DNA of 64,000 bases from Halorubrum saccharovorum DSM 1137 (GCF_000337915.1 NZ_AOJE01000016.1:1-64000), one strand, 5' to 3'; counted from the first letter of the stretch, positions 14,976 through 23,810 are shown. A program made the numbers and translations. Notes: generated by a model not told the origin, from the letters alone.

Positions 14976-17198
14976 TCAGGCGGACCCGGTGTCGTCGTCC
15001 ACCTCGTCGTCGTCAGCTCCCTCGTCGTCGCGATCCTCGTGATCGGTGATCACCGCGGGTTCAGGCGAGAGGTCGTTATCTCCCCCCTCCTCGTCTTCGT
15101 CCCCCACCTCGGGAGCATCGTGATCCGCGATCACCGTCCGGTCCGCGTCGTCGCGCTCCTCGCCGTCGCCGTCGCTCTCGTCCCCGCGATCGGCGGCGCG
15201 GGTGTCGCCGTCGTCAGCGCCGGGACCACCCTCGTCGTCACCGTCGCCGTTCCCCGACGTGAGATCGTCGGGGATGGATCCGGCGTCGTCCCACCCGTCC
15301 GAACCGCCGAGCTCCGCTCCGCTCGACGCGTCCGGGTCGCGCTCGACGCCGCCGTCCGGTGGCCCGGTTGCCCGCCGTCCCGAGCCGAACAGCCGATCTC
15401 GGAGCGAGCGGCTGCTCGGCCGCTCGGCGAGCAGCACCGAACAGTCGACATCGTGTATCACGTCGAGATGGAGGGAGTTCGAGACGAGCCGCGAGAGCAG
15501 CCCCTTCTCCGTCGCGCCGATGATGACGAGAGTGCTGTCCGCGGACTCCCGAGCGATGGCGCCCTCGACGTCGCCGGTGTCGTCGACGATCCGCTCCGCG
15601 TTCGAGAGCCCGTGCTCCGCGGCCCACGCGGTGAGGAACTCCTCGCCCTCGGCGCGGTCCTCGGGACCGTCGACGACGTGGAGCAGGCTCACCTCGGCGC
15701 CCGCGGTCCGAGAGAGCACGCTCGCGACCTCCGCGCCGAGCGTCGAGTCCGGGCCGCCGGAGGTCGGGAGGAGCACCCGCGAGGTGTCGAGGTCGCTCTC
15801 GCTCAGGATGAGGAAGTCGCAGGGGAGCTGGTTGGTCAGCTCGTCGATGGGGCGCTCCGCGCGGGCCGCGCTCCAGAGCTGGTCTTCGCCCCACCCCATC
15901 AACACGGCGTCGGGACGGGTCCGACGGGCCATGTTGAACACCTCCTCGAAGGAGCGGTGCGAGACGACCGTGGAGGTGGAGACGTCCACGTCGTACCCCT
16001 CGGCGGTCTCGCGGAGCCCGGACATCCCCTCCTCGGAGACGTCGGCGATCCGACCGGCGCCAGCCGACAGCGACATCCGCTCCGGCGCCTGCACGACGTG
16101 GACGATGTGGACGAGCCCGTCCTCGTGGTCGCTCGCGATCCGGCTCGCGAGTTCGACGATCGGGCCGTCAGTTCGCGGGTTCGTGATGGGGACCATGATC
16201 CGGTGGCCCTCGTTGGCGAACAGCGTCGCCTCCGTGGCGTCCAATATCGGGACGTACGAGCGCCCGGCGGCGCGGCCGAGCACCCACTCGGGCACCGTGA
16301 GCCGACGGGTCATCCCCTCGAAGCGCGCCTCCTCCAGCCGCTCCTCGCTGGTCTGGAAGTAGTTCACCAGCGTGACCAGGACCACCCCGCCGATGGTGTT
16401 CCCGAGCAACACCGGGATCACGAAGCCGACGATCCCGGAGTAGAGACTGATCTCAGCGCCGTACAGCGGGATGCTGTACTCGAAGAACAGGTAGAGGACC
16501 TCCGTGAAGGAGACGACCACGTGGAACAGGTCGCCGAGCGGGATCGCGAGGAACGCGAGGTAGACGACGAGCATCCGGCTCACGGAGTCGGTGGAGGCGA
16601 AGCCGACCCAGACGACGCCGGCGACGATCAGCCCCGCCATGGCGGCCTTGAAGAACAGCGGGACGGCGCCGACGCCGAATCCGCCCTCGGAGATGTACCG
16701 CGCCGCGTCGACGGTGTCGCCGGTGAAGACGCCGCCGTACGAGAGCACGAGCGCCCCGATCCCGCCGCCGACGAAGTTGCCCGCGAGCACGATCGTCCAG
16801 TGGCGGAGGAGCGTGGGGAGGCTCGCGAGCCGCTCTAAGGTCAGCGCCACCGGCGGCAGCGTGTTCTCGGTGTACAGCTGGTAGCCGCCGATGATGATGT
16901 AGATGAACCCGAGCGGGTAGAGGAGCACGCTCAAAATGGAATGGGAGTCGGTCGCGGCGGTCAGGGAGGCGTACAGCATGAAGGTGATCGTGATCGCCAG
17001 CCCCGCCGCGAGCCCGCTGAAGAAGAGTTCGCGGCTCCCGGACGTCACCTCCTCGTCCGCGGCCGCGATGATCCGCTGGAACACCTCGTCGGACGAGAAG
17101 CGGTCCCGAACGGCCTCGCCGACCGCGGGCGCGCCGCTGCGGGAGCGCTCGACGACTTCGCGCATCGAATCGTCGTCGGGTCGCTGTGAGTCGGTCAC
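14976..17198 (-). CDS. Formate/nitrite-type channel fused to two universal-stress domains
   Basis: A 740-residue fusion. Residues about 50-300 form a six-helix FNT (FocA/NirC) channel fold, with the family-like GNTIGGVVLVTLVNYF and a candidate pore histidine in GDLFHVVVSF. Two UspA-like alpha/beta domains follow, about 320-460 (IMVPITNPRTDGPIVELA) and 470-600 (VLLPTSGGPDSTLGAEVAS). The last 135 residues are a disordered, extremely acidic Asp/Glu/Gly tail. Transported ion unknown: formate, nitrite or another small anion is inferred from the fold. The stress domains could gate the channel by binding nucleotide. GTG 17198 is placed 26 bp after a TATA box. Confidence 0.85.
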   Translation of the reverse strand: MTDSQRPDDDSMREVVERSRSGAPAVGEAVRDRFSSDEVFQRIIAAADEEVTSGSRELFFSGLAAGLAITITFMLYASLTAATDSHSILSVLLYPLGFIYIIIGGYQLYTENTLPPVALTLERLASLPTLLRHWTIVLAGNFVGGGIGALVLSYGGVFTGDTVDAARYISEGGFGVGAVPLFFKAAMAGLIVAGVVWVGFASTDSVSRMLVVYLAFLAIPLGDLFHVVVSFTEVLYLFFEYSIPLYGAEISLYSGIVGFVIPVLLGNTIGGVVLVTLVNYFQTSEERLEEARFEGMTRRLTVPEWVLGRAAGRSYVPILDATEATLFANEGHRIMVPITNPRTDGPIVELASRIASDHEDGLVHIVHVVQAPERMSLSAGAGRIADVSEEGMSGLRETAEGYDVDVSTSTVVSHRSFEEVFNMARRTRPDAVLMGWGEDQLWSAARAERPIDELTNQLPCDFLILSESDLDTSRVLLPTSGGPDSTLGAEVASVLSRTAGAEVSLLHVVDGPEDRAEGEEFLTAWAAEHGLSNAERIVDDTGDVEGAIARESADSTLVIIGATEKGLLSRLVSNSLHLDVIHDVDCSVLLAERPSSRSLRDRLFGSGRRATGPPDGGVERDPDASSGAELGGSDGWDDAGSIPDDLTSGNGDGDDEGGPGADDGDTRAADRGDESDGDGEERDDADRTVIADHDAPEVGDEDEEGGDNDLSPEPAVITDHEDRDDEGADDDEVDDDTGSA

Positions 17199-17217
17199 TG
17201 CCGGATCACTGTCGGGG

Positions 17218-17229
17218 CAATAAAAAGTA
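17218..17229 (-). promoter_or_regulatory. TATA box of FNT-USP gene
   Basis: The minus-strand sequence actttttattg is centred about 26 bp upstream of GTG 17198, supporting a leaderless GTG start. Confidence 0.6.
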
Positions 17230-17396
17230 GTTCCTCTTTCGGCATACGGGACAGAAAACCCGGAGGCGGCAGTTATTTCGAGGAAAGCGAATCGAGCGTC
17301 GAAAGGGATTGGTCAGATCGCCACGCCCGTCACGTCGATCCCCCGGCGGCGACATCTCGGGCTCGCCGATCGCGTACCGGACTCGTGGACCGCGTC

Positions 17397-18689
17397 TCAG
17401 GCCCGGTCGATCGTCACGAGACGCACCTCGACGCGCACGTCGGTCCCGATCGTCGCCTCGATCCGGCGGTCGAGCGCGTCGGCCACGCCCTCGACGCCGC
17501 CGCCGGGCGGCGCCCCCACGGTGACGATCACGCGCTCGGTGGTGAGCGGCGGGACCGTCCCGCTGCGTTCGACCTCCAGCTCCAGCAGTTCGAGCCCGGG
17601 ATCGAGCGCGGCGAGCTCGTCGCCGGCGGCGGCCCGAATGTCGGCCTCGGTGGTCGAGGCGACGTACGAGTCGTAGGTGACGCCGCCGAGGAACACCGAG
17701 AGCACCGCGATGGCGGCCGCGAGCACCGCCGCGCGCTTCAGGAACGCCGCGCGCGCGTCGTCCTCGCGGAACCAGTTCCGGGGTCGGTACCCCTCGTACC
17801 AGAGCACGACCAGCGCGGAGAGGTTGATCGAAAGGACGTTCACCGCCACGATCACGCCAGCGCCGAGCACCAGCCGCGGAATCCGGAAGGCGATCCCGAT
17901 CCCGACGGCGGCCGCGGGCGGGATAAGCGCCACCGCGATCATCACGCCGACCAGCGTCGCGGAGACGCCCGTCATCAGCGAGACGATCCCGGCGACTCCG
18001 GCGCCGATCGCCACGACGAGCACTAAGACGTTGGGCGCGAGCCGCTCGGAGACCTCCGCGAGCTCCAACGGGTCGATCCCGGGCGGGACGAGCGCGAACC
18101 ACCGCAACGCGAACGCGAACAGCGTCGCGGCCGCGATCGCGACCGCGACGCCGAGAACCTGCATCCGAACGCCGCGTCGGAACATCTCCTCGTCGTCGAC
18201 GACCGTGCCGATCGCGGCCGACATCGCCGGGCCGATCAGGGGGGCGATCACCATCGAGCCGACGACGGTCGCCGGCGAGTCGAGCAGGAGCCCGGCTGTC
18301 GCGATCACGGCGGAGATCACCGTCATCAGCACGTACGTCCGGAGCCCGGAGGCGAGGTCGTCGGCCTTCGCCTGCAGCTCCTCCCGGGAGATCCGGTCGC
18401 TCCCGTGCTCGGCCTCCTCCTCGTACTCGTCTTCGAGCGCCTCGAACCGGCGGGAGATGACCGTCTCGGCCGCGACGATGACGGTGTACGTGCTCTCGTC
18501 GATCCCCGCCTCGCGGAGCCGTTCGAGGACCGGCTCGACGGCGGCGGTCGGGAGCGGGAACGTCGCGACCGCGGTGTACTCGCGGCCGCTCGTCTCGTCG
18601 GTGACGACGTAGTCGACGCCCTCGTCGTCGAGCGCGCGGATCACGGCGGCGCGCTTCCCCGCCGGGATCATGACCTGAACGAGTCGCAC
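17397..18689 (-). CDS. DUF389 / TIGR00341-type membrane protein
   Basis: A 430-residue protein. Residues 1-105 form a soluble ferredoxin-like alpha/beta domain (MRLVQVMIPAGKRAAVIRAL, then DDEGVDYVVTDETSGREY). Residues about 120-345 hold six or so transmembrane helices with the family signature TVVGSMVIAPLIGPAMSAAI near 165-185 and IPPAAAVGIGIAF near 255. A soluble C-terminal domain follows (about 355-430). The family is widespread and its transport or channel role is not established. GTG 18689 lies 27 bp behind a clear TATA box (cttataagtc on the minus strand). Confidence 0.88.
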   Translation of the reverse strand: MRLVQVMIPAGKRAAVIRALDDEGVDYVVTDETSGREYTAVATFPLPTAAVEPVLERLREAGIDESTYTVIVAAETVISRRFEALEDEYEEEAEHGSDRISREELQAKADDLASGLRTYVLMTVISAVIATAGLLLDSPATVVGSMVIAPLIGPAMSAAIGTVVDDEEMFRRGVRMQVLGVAVAIAAATLFAFALRWFALVPPGIDPLELAEVSERLAPNVLVLVVAIGAGVAGIVSLMTGVSATLVGVMIAVALIPPAAAVGIGIAFRIPRLVLGAGVIVAVNVLSINLSALVVLWYEGYRPRNWFREDDARAAFLKRAAVLAAAIAVLSVFLGGVTYDSYVASTTEADIRAAAGDELAALDPGLELLELEVERSGTVPPLTTERVIVTVGAPPGGGVEGVADALDRRIEATIGTDVRVEVRLVTIDRA

Positions 18690-18710
18690 GATCGGTCGTC
18701 TCGTCCCCTC

Positions 18711-18720
18711 GACTTATAAG
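18711..18720 (-). promoter_or_regulatory. TATA box of DUF389 gene
   Basis: The minus-strand sequence cttataagtc is centred 27 bp upstream of GTG 18689. Confidence 0.65.
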
Positions 18721-18808
18721 GGACGGTGACCGCTCGGGGACCGAACCGTCGCCCGTCCCGCGCGAAACGGAACTTTAATGCGCGAATCCCTCGCACGTTC
18801 AGACAAGA

Positions 18809-19060
18809 ATGCTCTCGCCGCTGTTCATCGACACGTTCCTGCTCGATTACCACCTCGGGCACGTCATACTGCTCGGGCTCATCGTCTCGCTTCTGGCGGC
18901 CGCGCCCCTGAAGTCCCAGAAGGTGATCGCGTCCATCGTCGCCGGCTTCGGGACGATCCTCCTGGTCGCCCCGTACACGACGATGCCGCAGGTGTACATC
19001 CTCGCGGGAATTCCGATGATCCTGATCGGCGCCCTGCTGTGGACGATGGCCGGAAACTGA
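18809..19060 (+). CDS. Small conserved-looking membrane protein
   Basis: An 83-residue protein with three hydrophobic segments, about 16-33, 38-54 and 60-80, and very few charged residues. No recognised domain. A TATA-like aactttaatg lies near 18770-18779. It is divergent from the DUF389 gene, and the short shared intergenic stretch must carry both promoters. Confidence 0.72.
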   Translation: MLSPLFIDTFLLDYHLGHVILLGLIVSLLAAAPLKSQKVIASIVAGFGTILLVAPYTTMPQVYILAGIPMILIGALLWTMAGN

Positions 19061-19123
19061 CGCCGTCCCCCGCTTCCGACTCCCGCTTTCTCCGTTCCCC
19101 CTCCGTTTTCTCTTCCCCGACAG

Positions 19124-19191
19124 CGCCGCCGCTCCGTCACCCCCGCCGCTCCGTCACCCCCGCCGCTCCGTCACCCCCGCCGCTCCGTCAC
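19124..19191. repeat. 17-bp tandem repeat, four copies
   Basis: Four head-to-tail copies of a 17-bp C-rich unit (ccccgccgctccgtcac) lie at 19124-19140 (one mismatch), 19141-19157, 19158-19174 and 19175-19191. A partial fifth start follows. The array is non-coding and lies 73 bp upstream of thrB. The period is not a multiple of three and there are no spacers, so it is not CRISPR. Confidence 0.85.
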
Positions 19192-19263
19192 CCCCGTCGT
19201 TCGGCCTCACCGCGCCGCCGCTCGATCCGGCCTCTTTTTGCACCCCGAGCGACACTCCCCGCC

Positions 19264-20145
19264 ATGGTCACGGTACGGGCACCCGCCACGAGCGCGAACC
19301 TCGGCAGCGGGTTCGACGTGTTCGGCGCGGCCCTCACGCGGCCGGCGGACGTCGTCACCGTCGAGAAGGCGTCGGAGACGACGATCGAGGTCACCGGCGT
19401 CGGGGCCCAGTACATCCCCGAGGACCCCGAGAAGAACACGGTCGGCGCCGTCGTCGAGGCGCTCGACGCGCCCGCGCGGATCCACATCGACAAGGGTGTC
19501 CGCCCGGCGTCCGGGCTCGGCTCCTCGGCGGCCAGCGCCGCCGGCGCCGCGGTCGCGCTCAACCGGCTGTACGACCGCGGGCTCTCCCGCTCGGAGCTGG
19601 TCCCCATCGCCGCCGAGGGCGAGGCGGTCGTCTCCGGGGTCGCGCACTCGGACAACGTCGCCCCCTCGATCCTCGGCGGGTTCACGGTGACGACGAGCGA
19701 GGGGACCCACGCCGTCGACGCCGCGATCCCCCTCGTGGTCTGTCTCCCCGACGTCGCGGTCTCCACCCGCGACGCGCGCCGGGTCGTCCCCGAGACGGCC
19801 TCGATGGACGACCTCGTCGAGACGGTCGGTAACGCCGCCACCCTCGCGGTCGGGATGTGCCGATCCGACCCCGGCCTCGTGGGCGCCGGCATGAGCGACC
19901 CCGTCGTCACTCCCGAGCGCGCGCGCCTGATCACGGGGTACGACGACGTGCGCGCGGCCGCCTTCGACGCCGGCGCGGCCGGGGTCACCGTCAGCGGCGC
20001 CGGTCCCGCGATCCTCGCCGTCTGCCGCGACGAGCGTCGCCGCGGTGTCGCCGCCGCGATGCTCGACGCCTTCTCCGAGGCCGGCATCGACGCCCGCGCC
20101 TACCAGACGCGGATCGGGAAGGGGACGACGGTGCTGGAGGAGTGA
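19264..20145 (+). CDS. thrB: Homoserine kinase
   Basis: GHMP-family kinase of 293 residues that phosphorylates homoserine with ATP, in threonine biosynthesis. The N-terminus MVTVRAPATSANLGSGFDVF is characteristic of ThrB. The nucleotide-binding GHMP motif ASGLGSSAASAAGAAVALN lies at about 81-99. The third GHMP motif, GVTVSGAGPAILAVC, lies near 240-254. ATG 19264 matches the conserved start; the frame continues upstream through the 17-bp repeats but encodes low-complexity peptide there. No other threonine gene is adjacent. Confidence 0.93.
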   Translation: MVTVRAPATSANLGSGFDVFGAALTRPADVVTVEKASETTIEVTGVGAQYIPEDPEKNTVGAVVEALDAPARIHIDKGVRPASGLGSSAASAAGAAVALNRLYDRGLSRSELVPIAAEGEAVVSGVAHSDNVAPSILGGFTVTTSEGTHAVDAAIPLVVCLPDVAVSTRDARRVVPETASMDDLVETVGNAATLAVGMCRSDPGLVGAGMSDPVVTPERARLITGYDDVRAAAFDAGAAGVTVSGAGPAILAVCRDERRRGVAAAMLDAFSEAGIDARAYQTRIGKGTTVLEE

Positions 20146-20239
20146 GGCGACGATAGCGTAGCGGTGCCGTCACTGCGCCACTCCTCTCCCAGTCCATCCA
20201 AATATTGATTCCCGCAGAGCGTCAACGCTGTCAACGAGA

Positions 20240-20470
20240 ATGTCACATCAGGTTCGCTTAGAAGACGACGTGTACGAACGGATCAAGGCGAACAAACGCG
20301 ACGACGAGTCGTTCAGCGACGCCGTTTCGCGGCTCATCGGAGGCCGATCGCTTCGAGATCTCCGGGGCGTCTTCGACGAGGAGCAAGTGAGCGAGATGCG
20401 AGACGCCATCGAGACCGCGGACCAGAGAGACCGTGAGGAGGTCCGCGAGGTCGCGGACCGGTTCGAATGA
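20240..20470 (+). CDS. vapB: VapB-type antitoxin
   Basis: A 76-residue protein of the archaeal VapB-like antitoxin family: MSHQVRLEDDVYERIKANKR, then SFSDAVSRLIGG, then a charged helical C-terminus that would wrap the toxin. The N-terminus looks like a ribbon-helix-helix DNA-binding module, so it probably autoregulates the operon. The stop overlaps the start of the PIN-domain gene by four bases (ATGA), the usual toxin-antitoxin arrangement. Confidence 0.85.
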   Translation: MSHQVRLEDDVYERIKANKRDDESFSDAVSRLIGGRSLRDLRGVFDEEQVSEMRDAIETADQRDREEVREVADRFE

Positions 20471-20913
20471 TCGTCGACACGAGCTTCGTTTTGGACGTTA
20501 TCGACGGCAACGACGCGGCCGTCGCGAAGGAACGAGAACTCGAAGCCGAAGGCGTCCCGCTCGTCATCCCCTCGATGACCGTTCTGGAGCTGTACATCGG
20601 CGTCGGGAAAGTGGCGACCACCCGAGAAGAGCGACGGAAGGTGGGATCCGTACTCGACTCCTACCCGGTGGTGGAGATGACGCCGAGCATCTTTCGGCGC
20701 GCCGGCCGGCTACTCGGGGAGCGCATGGCCGACACAGACGACGGCGAGGGACCGGGGATCGGAAAGAGTAACGCGGCGATCGCTGCGACAGCGATAGAAC
20801 GCGACGAGCCCGCTCTCGCCGGCGACAGGCACTTCGAGGCCATTCCGGGAGTCGTCCACGAGAGCTACGGTGAACGCACCGCAAGACGATGTATAGAGAA
20901 ACAGCACTGTTGA
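20467..20913 (+). CDS. vapC: PIN-domain ribonuclease toxin (VapC-type)
   Basis: A 148-residue PIN-domain protein. The acidic active-site residues are recognisable: Asp4 in MIVDTSF, the glutamate in TVLELYIG (about 41) and the aspartates in the C-terminal DEPALAGDRHF (about 115-121). Family toxins cut tRNA or other RNA and are neutralised by the partner antitoxin. The C-terminal tail after GVVHESY is basic. It is translationally coupled to vapB; neither gene looks truncated, so the pair is probably active. Confidence 0.87.
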   Translation: MIVDTSFVLDVIDGNDAAVAKERELEAEGVPLVIPSMTVLELYIGVGKVATTREERRKVGSVLDSYPVVEMTPSIFRRAGRLLGERMADTDDGEGPGIGKSNAAIAATAIERDEPALAGDRHFEAIPGVVHESYGERTARRCIEKQHC

Positions 20914-20976
20914 ACTCCGCTTTTTCAGACAGGTTCTCGTCCGAAACGACAGATCGGTGAAGAATTCTCGATCGCG

Positions 20977-21549
20977 CTACGGCGCGCGGGCGATCACGGC
21001 GAACGTCTCGGTGCGCTCGGAGGCGAGAAGGACCTCGAACCCCGTCGCCTCAAGCGCCGCAGCCGCGTCGCCCGCGTCGAACCGCTCGTCGGTCGAGGGG
21101 CCGTGCTCGCCGTCGCCCGCGGCCGACCAGTCGAAGAGCGCGAGCCGGCCGTCGGACCGGAGCACGCGGGCCAGCTCCGCGACGGCCGCGTCGCTCGCGA
21201 ACTCGTGGTACGTCATGGTCGAGAACGCGGCGTCGAGCTCGCCGTCCTCGAAGGGGAGCGTCGCCACGTCGCTCTCGACGAGCTCGACGTTCTCGGGGAC
21301 GCCCTTCTCGCGGTAGAACGCGTGCATCTCGGCCTGCACGTCGACGCCGTAGACCGTCTCGACGTGGGGCGCGACCGCGTCGGCGTAGAAGCCGGTTCCG
21401 CTCCCGAGGTCGGCGACGGTCGTCGCCTCGCGATCGGCGCGCTCGGCCGTCAGCGCGCCGATTACCTCCTCGGCGGACACCCAGCGGTACCGGGCCGCGG
21501 GACGCTCCAATCGGTCGGCCTTCTCGGCGTCGAACGTGTGATATCCCAT
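20977..21549 (-). CDS. Class I SAM-dependent methyltransferase
   Basis: A 190-residue Rossmann-fold methyltransferase. The SAM-binding motif I VADLGSGTGFYADAV is near residues 42-57, the acidic end of strand 2 is in VYGVDVQAEM, and the later strand ESDVATLPFEDGELDAAFST near 95 is typical of UbiE/Methyltransf_11 enzymes. Substrate unknown. A TATA-like gcgttttagtg on the minus strand lies about 26 bp before ATG 21549. Confidence 0.88.
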   Translation of the reverse strand: MGYHTFDAEKADRLERPAARYRWVSAEEVIGALTAERADREATTVADLGSGTGFYADAVAPHVETVYGVDVQAEMHAFYREKGVPENVELVESDVATLPFEDGELDAAFSTMTYHEFASDAAVAELARVLRSDGRLALFDWSAAGDGEHGPSTDERFDAGDAAAALEATGFEVLLASERTETFAVIARAP

Positions 21550-21594
21550 GCCCAGTCTTGTGCGCAGAGCACTAAAACGCGTCCGGTCCCTCGC

Positions 21595-22734
21595 TCACCA
21601 CTCGGCGGCGAGGGCGTCGATCAGCCGGTCGATCTCCGACTCGGTGGAGACGGCGTGGACCGAGGCCCGGACGCCGTCAGGGTGCGGCAGCGAGCGGACG
21701 ACGATCCCCCTCTCGGCGAGCCGCTCGACCGTCGCCTCCGGGTCGTCGACGTCGACCGTGACGAGCCCCGACTCGTACTCGCGGGGGCTCAGCAGGCGGT
21801 CGTCGGGGACCCCGTCCTTGAGCCGGTCCGTGAGCGACGCGATCCGGTCTTCGATCGCCGGGAGGCCGACCGCGTCGATCGCGTCGAGCGCCTCGGACAG
21901 CCCGGCGTGGGCGGCCGGAGTCGTCGTCCCGACCTCGAAGCGCCTCGCGCCGGGCTTGAACGCGATCGCGTCGCCGTCGGGGTCCTCGACGCTCCGGTAG
22001 CCGACCGCGCGCGGCGCCAGCTCGGCCGCCGCCTCGCGGTCGACGTAGAGGAATCCGGACCCCCACGGGCCGAGCAGCCACTTGTGGCCCGCCGCCGCCA
22101 CCGCGTCGGCGCCCCACGCCGACACGTCCATCGCGACCTGGCCGGGCGACTGGACCGCGTCGACGAGGGTGAACGCGCCCGACTCGTCCGCGATGTCGAC
22201 GAGGTCCGCGACCGGGAGCCGCGTCCCGTGAGTCCACGTGATCGCGCTGAAGCAGACGAGCCGCGCGTCTGCCACGGCCTCCGCGTACGCCTCGCGGTCG
22301 ACTCGACCGCCCTCCGTCTCGACGACGCGCACCTCGACGCCCTCGCGTTCGAGCCGCTTCCACGGGAGGACGCCGGCGGGGTGTTCGAGGTCGGTCCGGA
22401 CGACGGCGTCGCCCGGCTCCCAGTCGATCGCGCCCGCGATCCGGGTGATCCCGTCCGTCGTGCTCTCGGTCAGCGCGATCTCGTCGGGGTCGGCGCCGAC
22501 GAAGTCGGCGACGCGCTCGCGCACCGTCTCGTACGTCCCGAAGGCGTGCTCGTACGGGTCCGTCGTCGCCGAACCGAACTCGTGGTCGGCGACGAAGTCT
22601 GTCGCGGCCTCGACGACGGACTTGGGGCTCGGCCCGTGCGCGCCGAAGTTGAAGTACGCGGCCTCGCCGAGCGCCGGCACGTCCGCGCGCAGCTCGCGGG
22701 GGGCCATCCCGTCGTCGGCCTCGGAGTCGGTCAT
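21595..22734 (-). CDS. Class V PLP-dependent aminotransferase
   Basis: A 379-residue fold-type I PLP enzyme of the class V (cysteine desulfurase/isopenicillin epimerase-like) group. The Schiff-base lysine is in AAGHKWLLGP near residue 218. TDGITRIAGAIDWEPGDAVV near 90-110 gives the phosphate-binding region, and VDAVQSPGQVAMDV near 200 precedes the lysine. A desulfurase, epimerase or lyase activity cannot be decided from sequence. ATG 22734 overlaps the stop of the thioredoxin gene by one base (TGATG), so the two are coupled, which hints at a redox or sulfur link. Confidence 0.88.
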   Translation of the reverse strand: MTDSEADDGMAPRELRADVPALGEAAYFNFGAHGPSPKSVVEAATDFVADHEFGSATTDPYEHAFGTYETVRERVADFVGADPDEIALTESTTDGITRIAGAIDWEPGDAVVRTDLEHPAGVLPWKRLEREGVEVRVVETEGGRVDREAYAEAVADARLVCFSAITWTHGTRLPVADLVDIADESGAFTLVDAVQSPGQVAMDVSAWGADAVAAAGHKWLLGPWGSGFLYVDREAAAELAPRAVGYRSVEDPDGDAIAFKPGARRFEVGTTTPAAHAGLSEALDAIDAVGLPAIEDRIASLTDRLKDGVPDDRLLSPREYESGLVTVDVDDPEATVERLAERGIVVRSLPHPDGVRASVHAVSTESEIDRLIDALAAEW

Positions 22735-23072
22735 CAGGCGGTGTGTTCCGCGATCGCGTCGGCGAGCGCCTCCTCCGTCTGCGCGCCGACTATCCGATCC
22801 GCCAGTTCGCCGCCGGCGAACACGAGCAACGTCGGGATGCCCTGCACGCCGTACTCGCTGGCCAGCCCCTGGTGCTCGTCGACGTCGACCTTCAGGACGG
22901 TCGCGTCGGTGTCGCTCGCGACCGCTTCGACGGCCGGCTCCATCATCTGACACGGGCCGCACCAGTCCGCGTGGAAGTCGACGAGGACCACGCCGTCGGC
23001 GACGTAGTCGTCGAACTCATTGGGGTCGGCCAGCTGAATCGGTTCCGTGGGAACGGCGTCGGTTGAACTCAT
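22734..23072 (-). CDS. trxA: Thioredoxin
   Basis: A 112-residue thioredoxin with the classical active site WCGPC (Cys38, Cys41), cis-proline strand YGVQGIPTLLVF near 78-90 and a short acidic N-terminal extension. It is a general dithiol-disulfide oxidoreductase in the cytosol. A TATA-like accattatcc on the minus strand near 23099-23108 lies about 28 bp upstream of ATG 23072. It leads a two-gene operon with the class V aminotransferase. Confidence 0.93.
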   Translation of the reverse strand: MSSTDAVPTEPIQLADPNEFDDYVADGVVLVDFHADWCGPCQMMEPAVEAVASDTDATVLKVDVDEHQGLASEYGVQGIPTLLVFAGGELADRIVGAQTEEALADAIAEHTA

Positions 23073-23197
23073 CGCGTCAGTCTACGTGTCCGACGCGGAT
23101 AATGGTTTTGAACAGGACACACAATACCACGGGGTCGGCCGAACGGGAGGGCGGCGCGGGTCCGAGGCTTCAAATCCGGGGGCGACGAACCGCGTCC

Positions 23198-23728
23198 ATG
23201 TACGCGGTCGTCGGCTGCAACGAGTGCGCGGCGATGTGGCTCCTCACGGACCCGCGGGCGAGCGACAGCGCGCGGTGTCCCCGCTGCGGGAAGACGCATC
23301 AGACGGCGAAGCTCAAGCGGTTCTTCGAGTCGGAGGACCGCGACGCGGCCCGCGAGGCCCGGGCCGCGCTGCTCGCGAAGAAGCGCGACGAGAGCGCGGC
23401 GTTCGCCGAGCTCGACCACGTCTCGGAGCTGGAACGCGCCGTCGAGGACGCCGGGATCGACGACCGCGAATATCTGGAGGCGTCCGGGATCGACGCCGAC
23501 GCCGTCGACGAGGCGGGCGCCCGAGCCGAGGGCGGCGGCTCGGGCTCGCGAAGTCGGACCGAGATCGTCCGCGACGCGGTCGAGGCCGTCGACGAACCTA
23601 CGGAAGGGAACGTGGTGGCGCACGCGAGCGAGCGCGGGGTCCCCGTCGAGGCGGCCCGAGAGATCCTGACGCGGCTCGCGCGTCGCGGGGAGCTCTCCGA
23701 GTCGGGCGGGCGGTACCGGACGCTCTGA
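23198..23728 (+). CDS. DUF5817-like zinc-ribbon and winged-helix protein
   Basis: A 176-residue haloarchaeal protein. A zinc ribbon at the N-terminus uses Cys7, Cys10, Cys27 and Cys30 (CNEC and CPRC). A helical middle (FESEDRDAAREARAALLAKK) follows, and the C-terminal 60 residues look like a winged-helix module (IVRDAVEAVDEPTEGNVVAH, then ILTRLARRGELSESGGRYRTL). I infer a nucleic-acid-binding or regulatory role. ATG 23198 is supported by a TATA-like ttcaaatccg about 27 bp upstream; the frame upstream belongs to no recognisable protein. Confidence 0.82.
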   Translation: MYAVVGCNECAAMWLLTDPRASDSARCPRCGKTHQTAKLKRFFESEDRDAAREARAALLAKKRDESAAFAELDHVSELERAVEDAGIDDREYLEASGIDADAVDEAGARAEGGGSGSRSRTEIVRDAVEAVDEPTEGNVVAHASERGVPVEAAREILTRLARRGELSESGGRYRTL

Positions 23729-23810
23729 CCGAACCGACGCGCCGAGCGGTGCTGCCCTTCGACCCCGATGCCTGACAAAGCACTTATGTTGTCGTTTCGA
23801 CGTTCCAGGT

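Noticed and set aside
15039-16838. Open frame of about 600 codons antisense to the FNT-USP gene
   Set aside because: Composition is Arg/Glu/Asp repeat-like, no motif, no promoter; the opposite strand has an obvious channel and stress domains.
19124-19191. 17-bp repeat as CRISPR or replication-origin iterons
   Set aside because: No spacers; no initiator (Orc1/Cdc6) gene nearby and no AT-rich unwinding element adjoining.
21103-22950. Open frame of over 600 codons antisense to the methyltransferase and aminotransferase
   Set aside because: Shadow of high-GC coding on the other strand; no domain seen.
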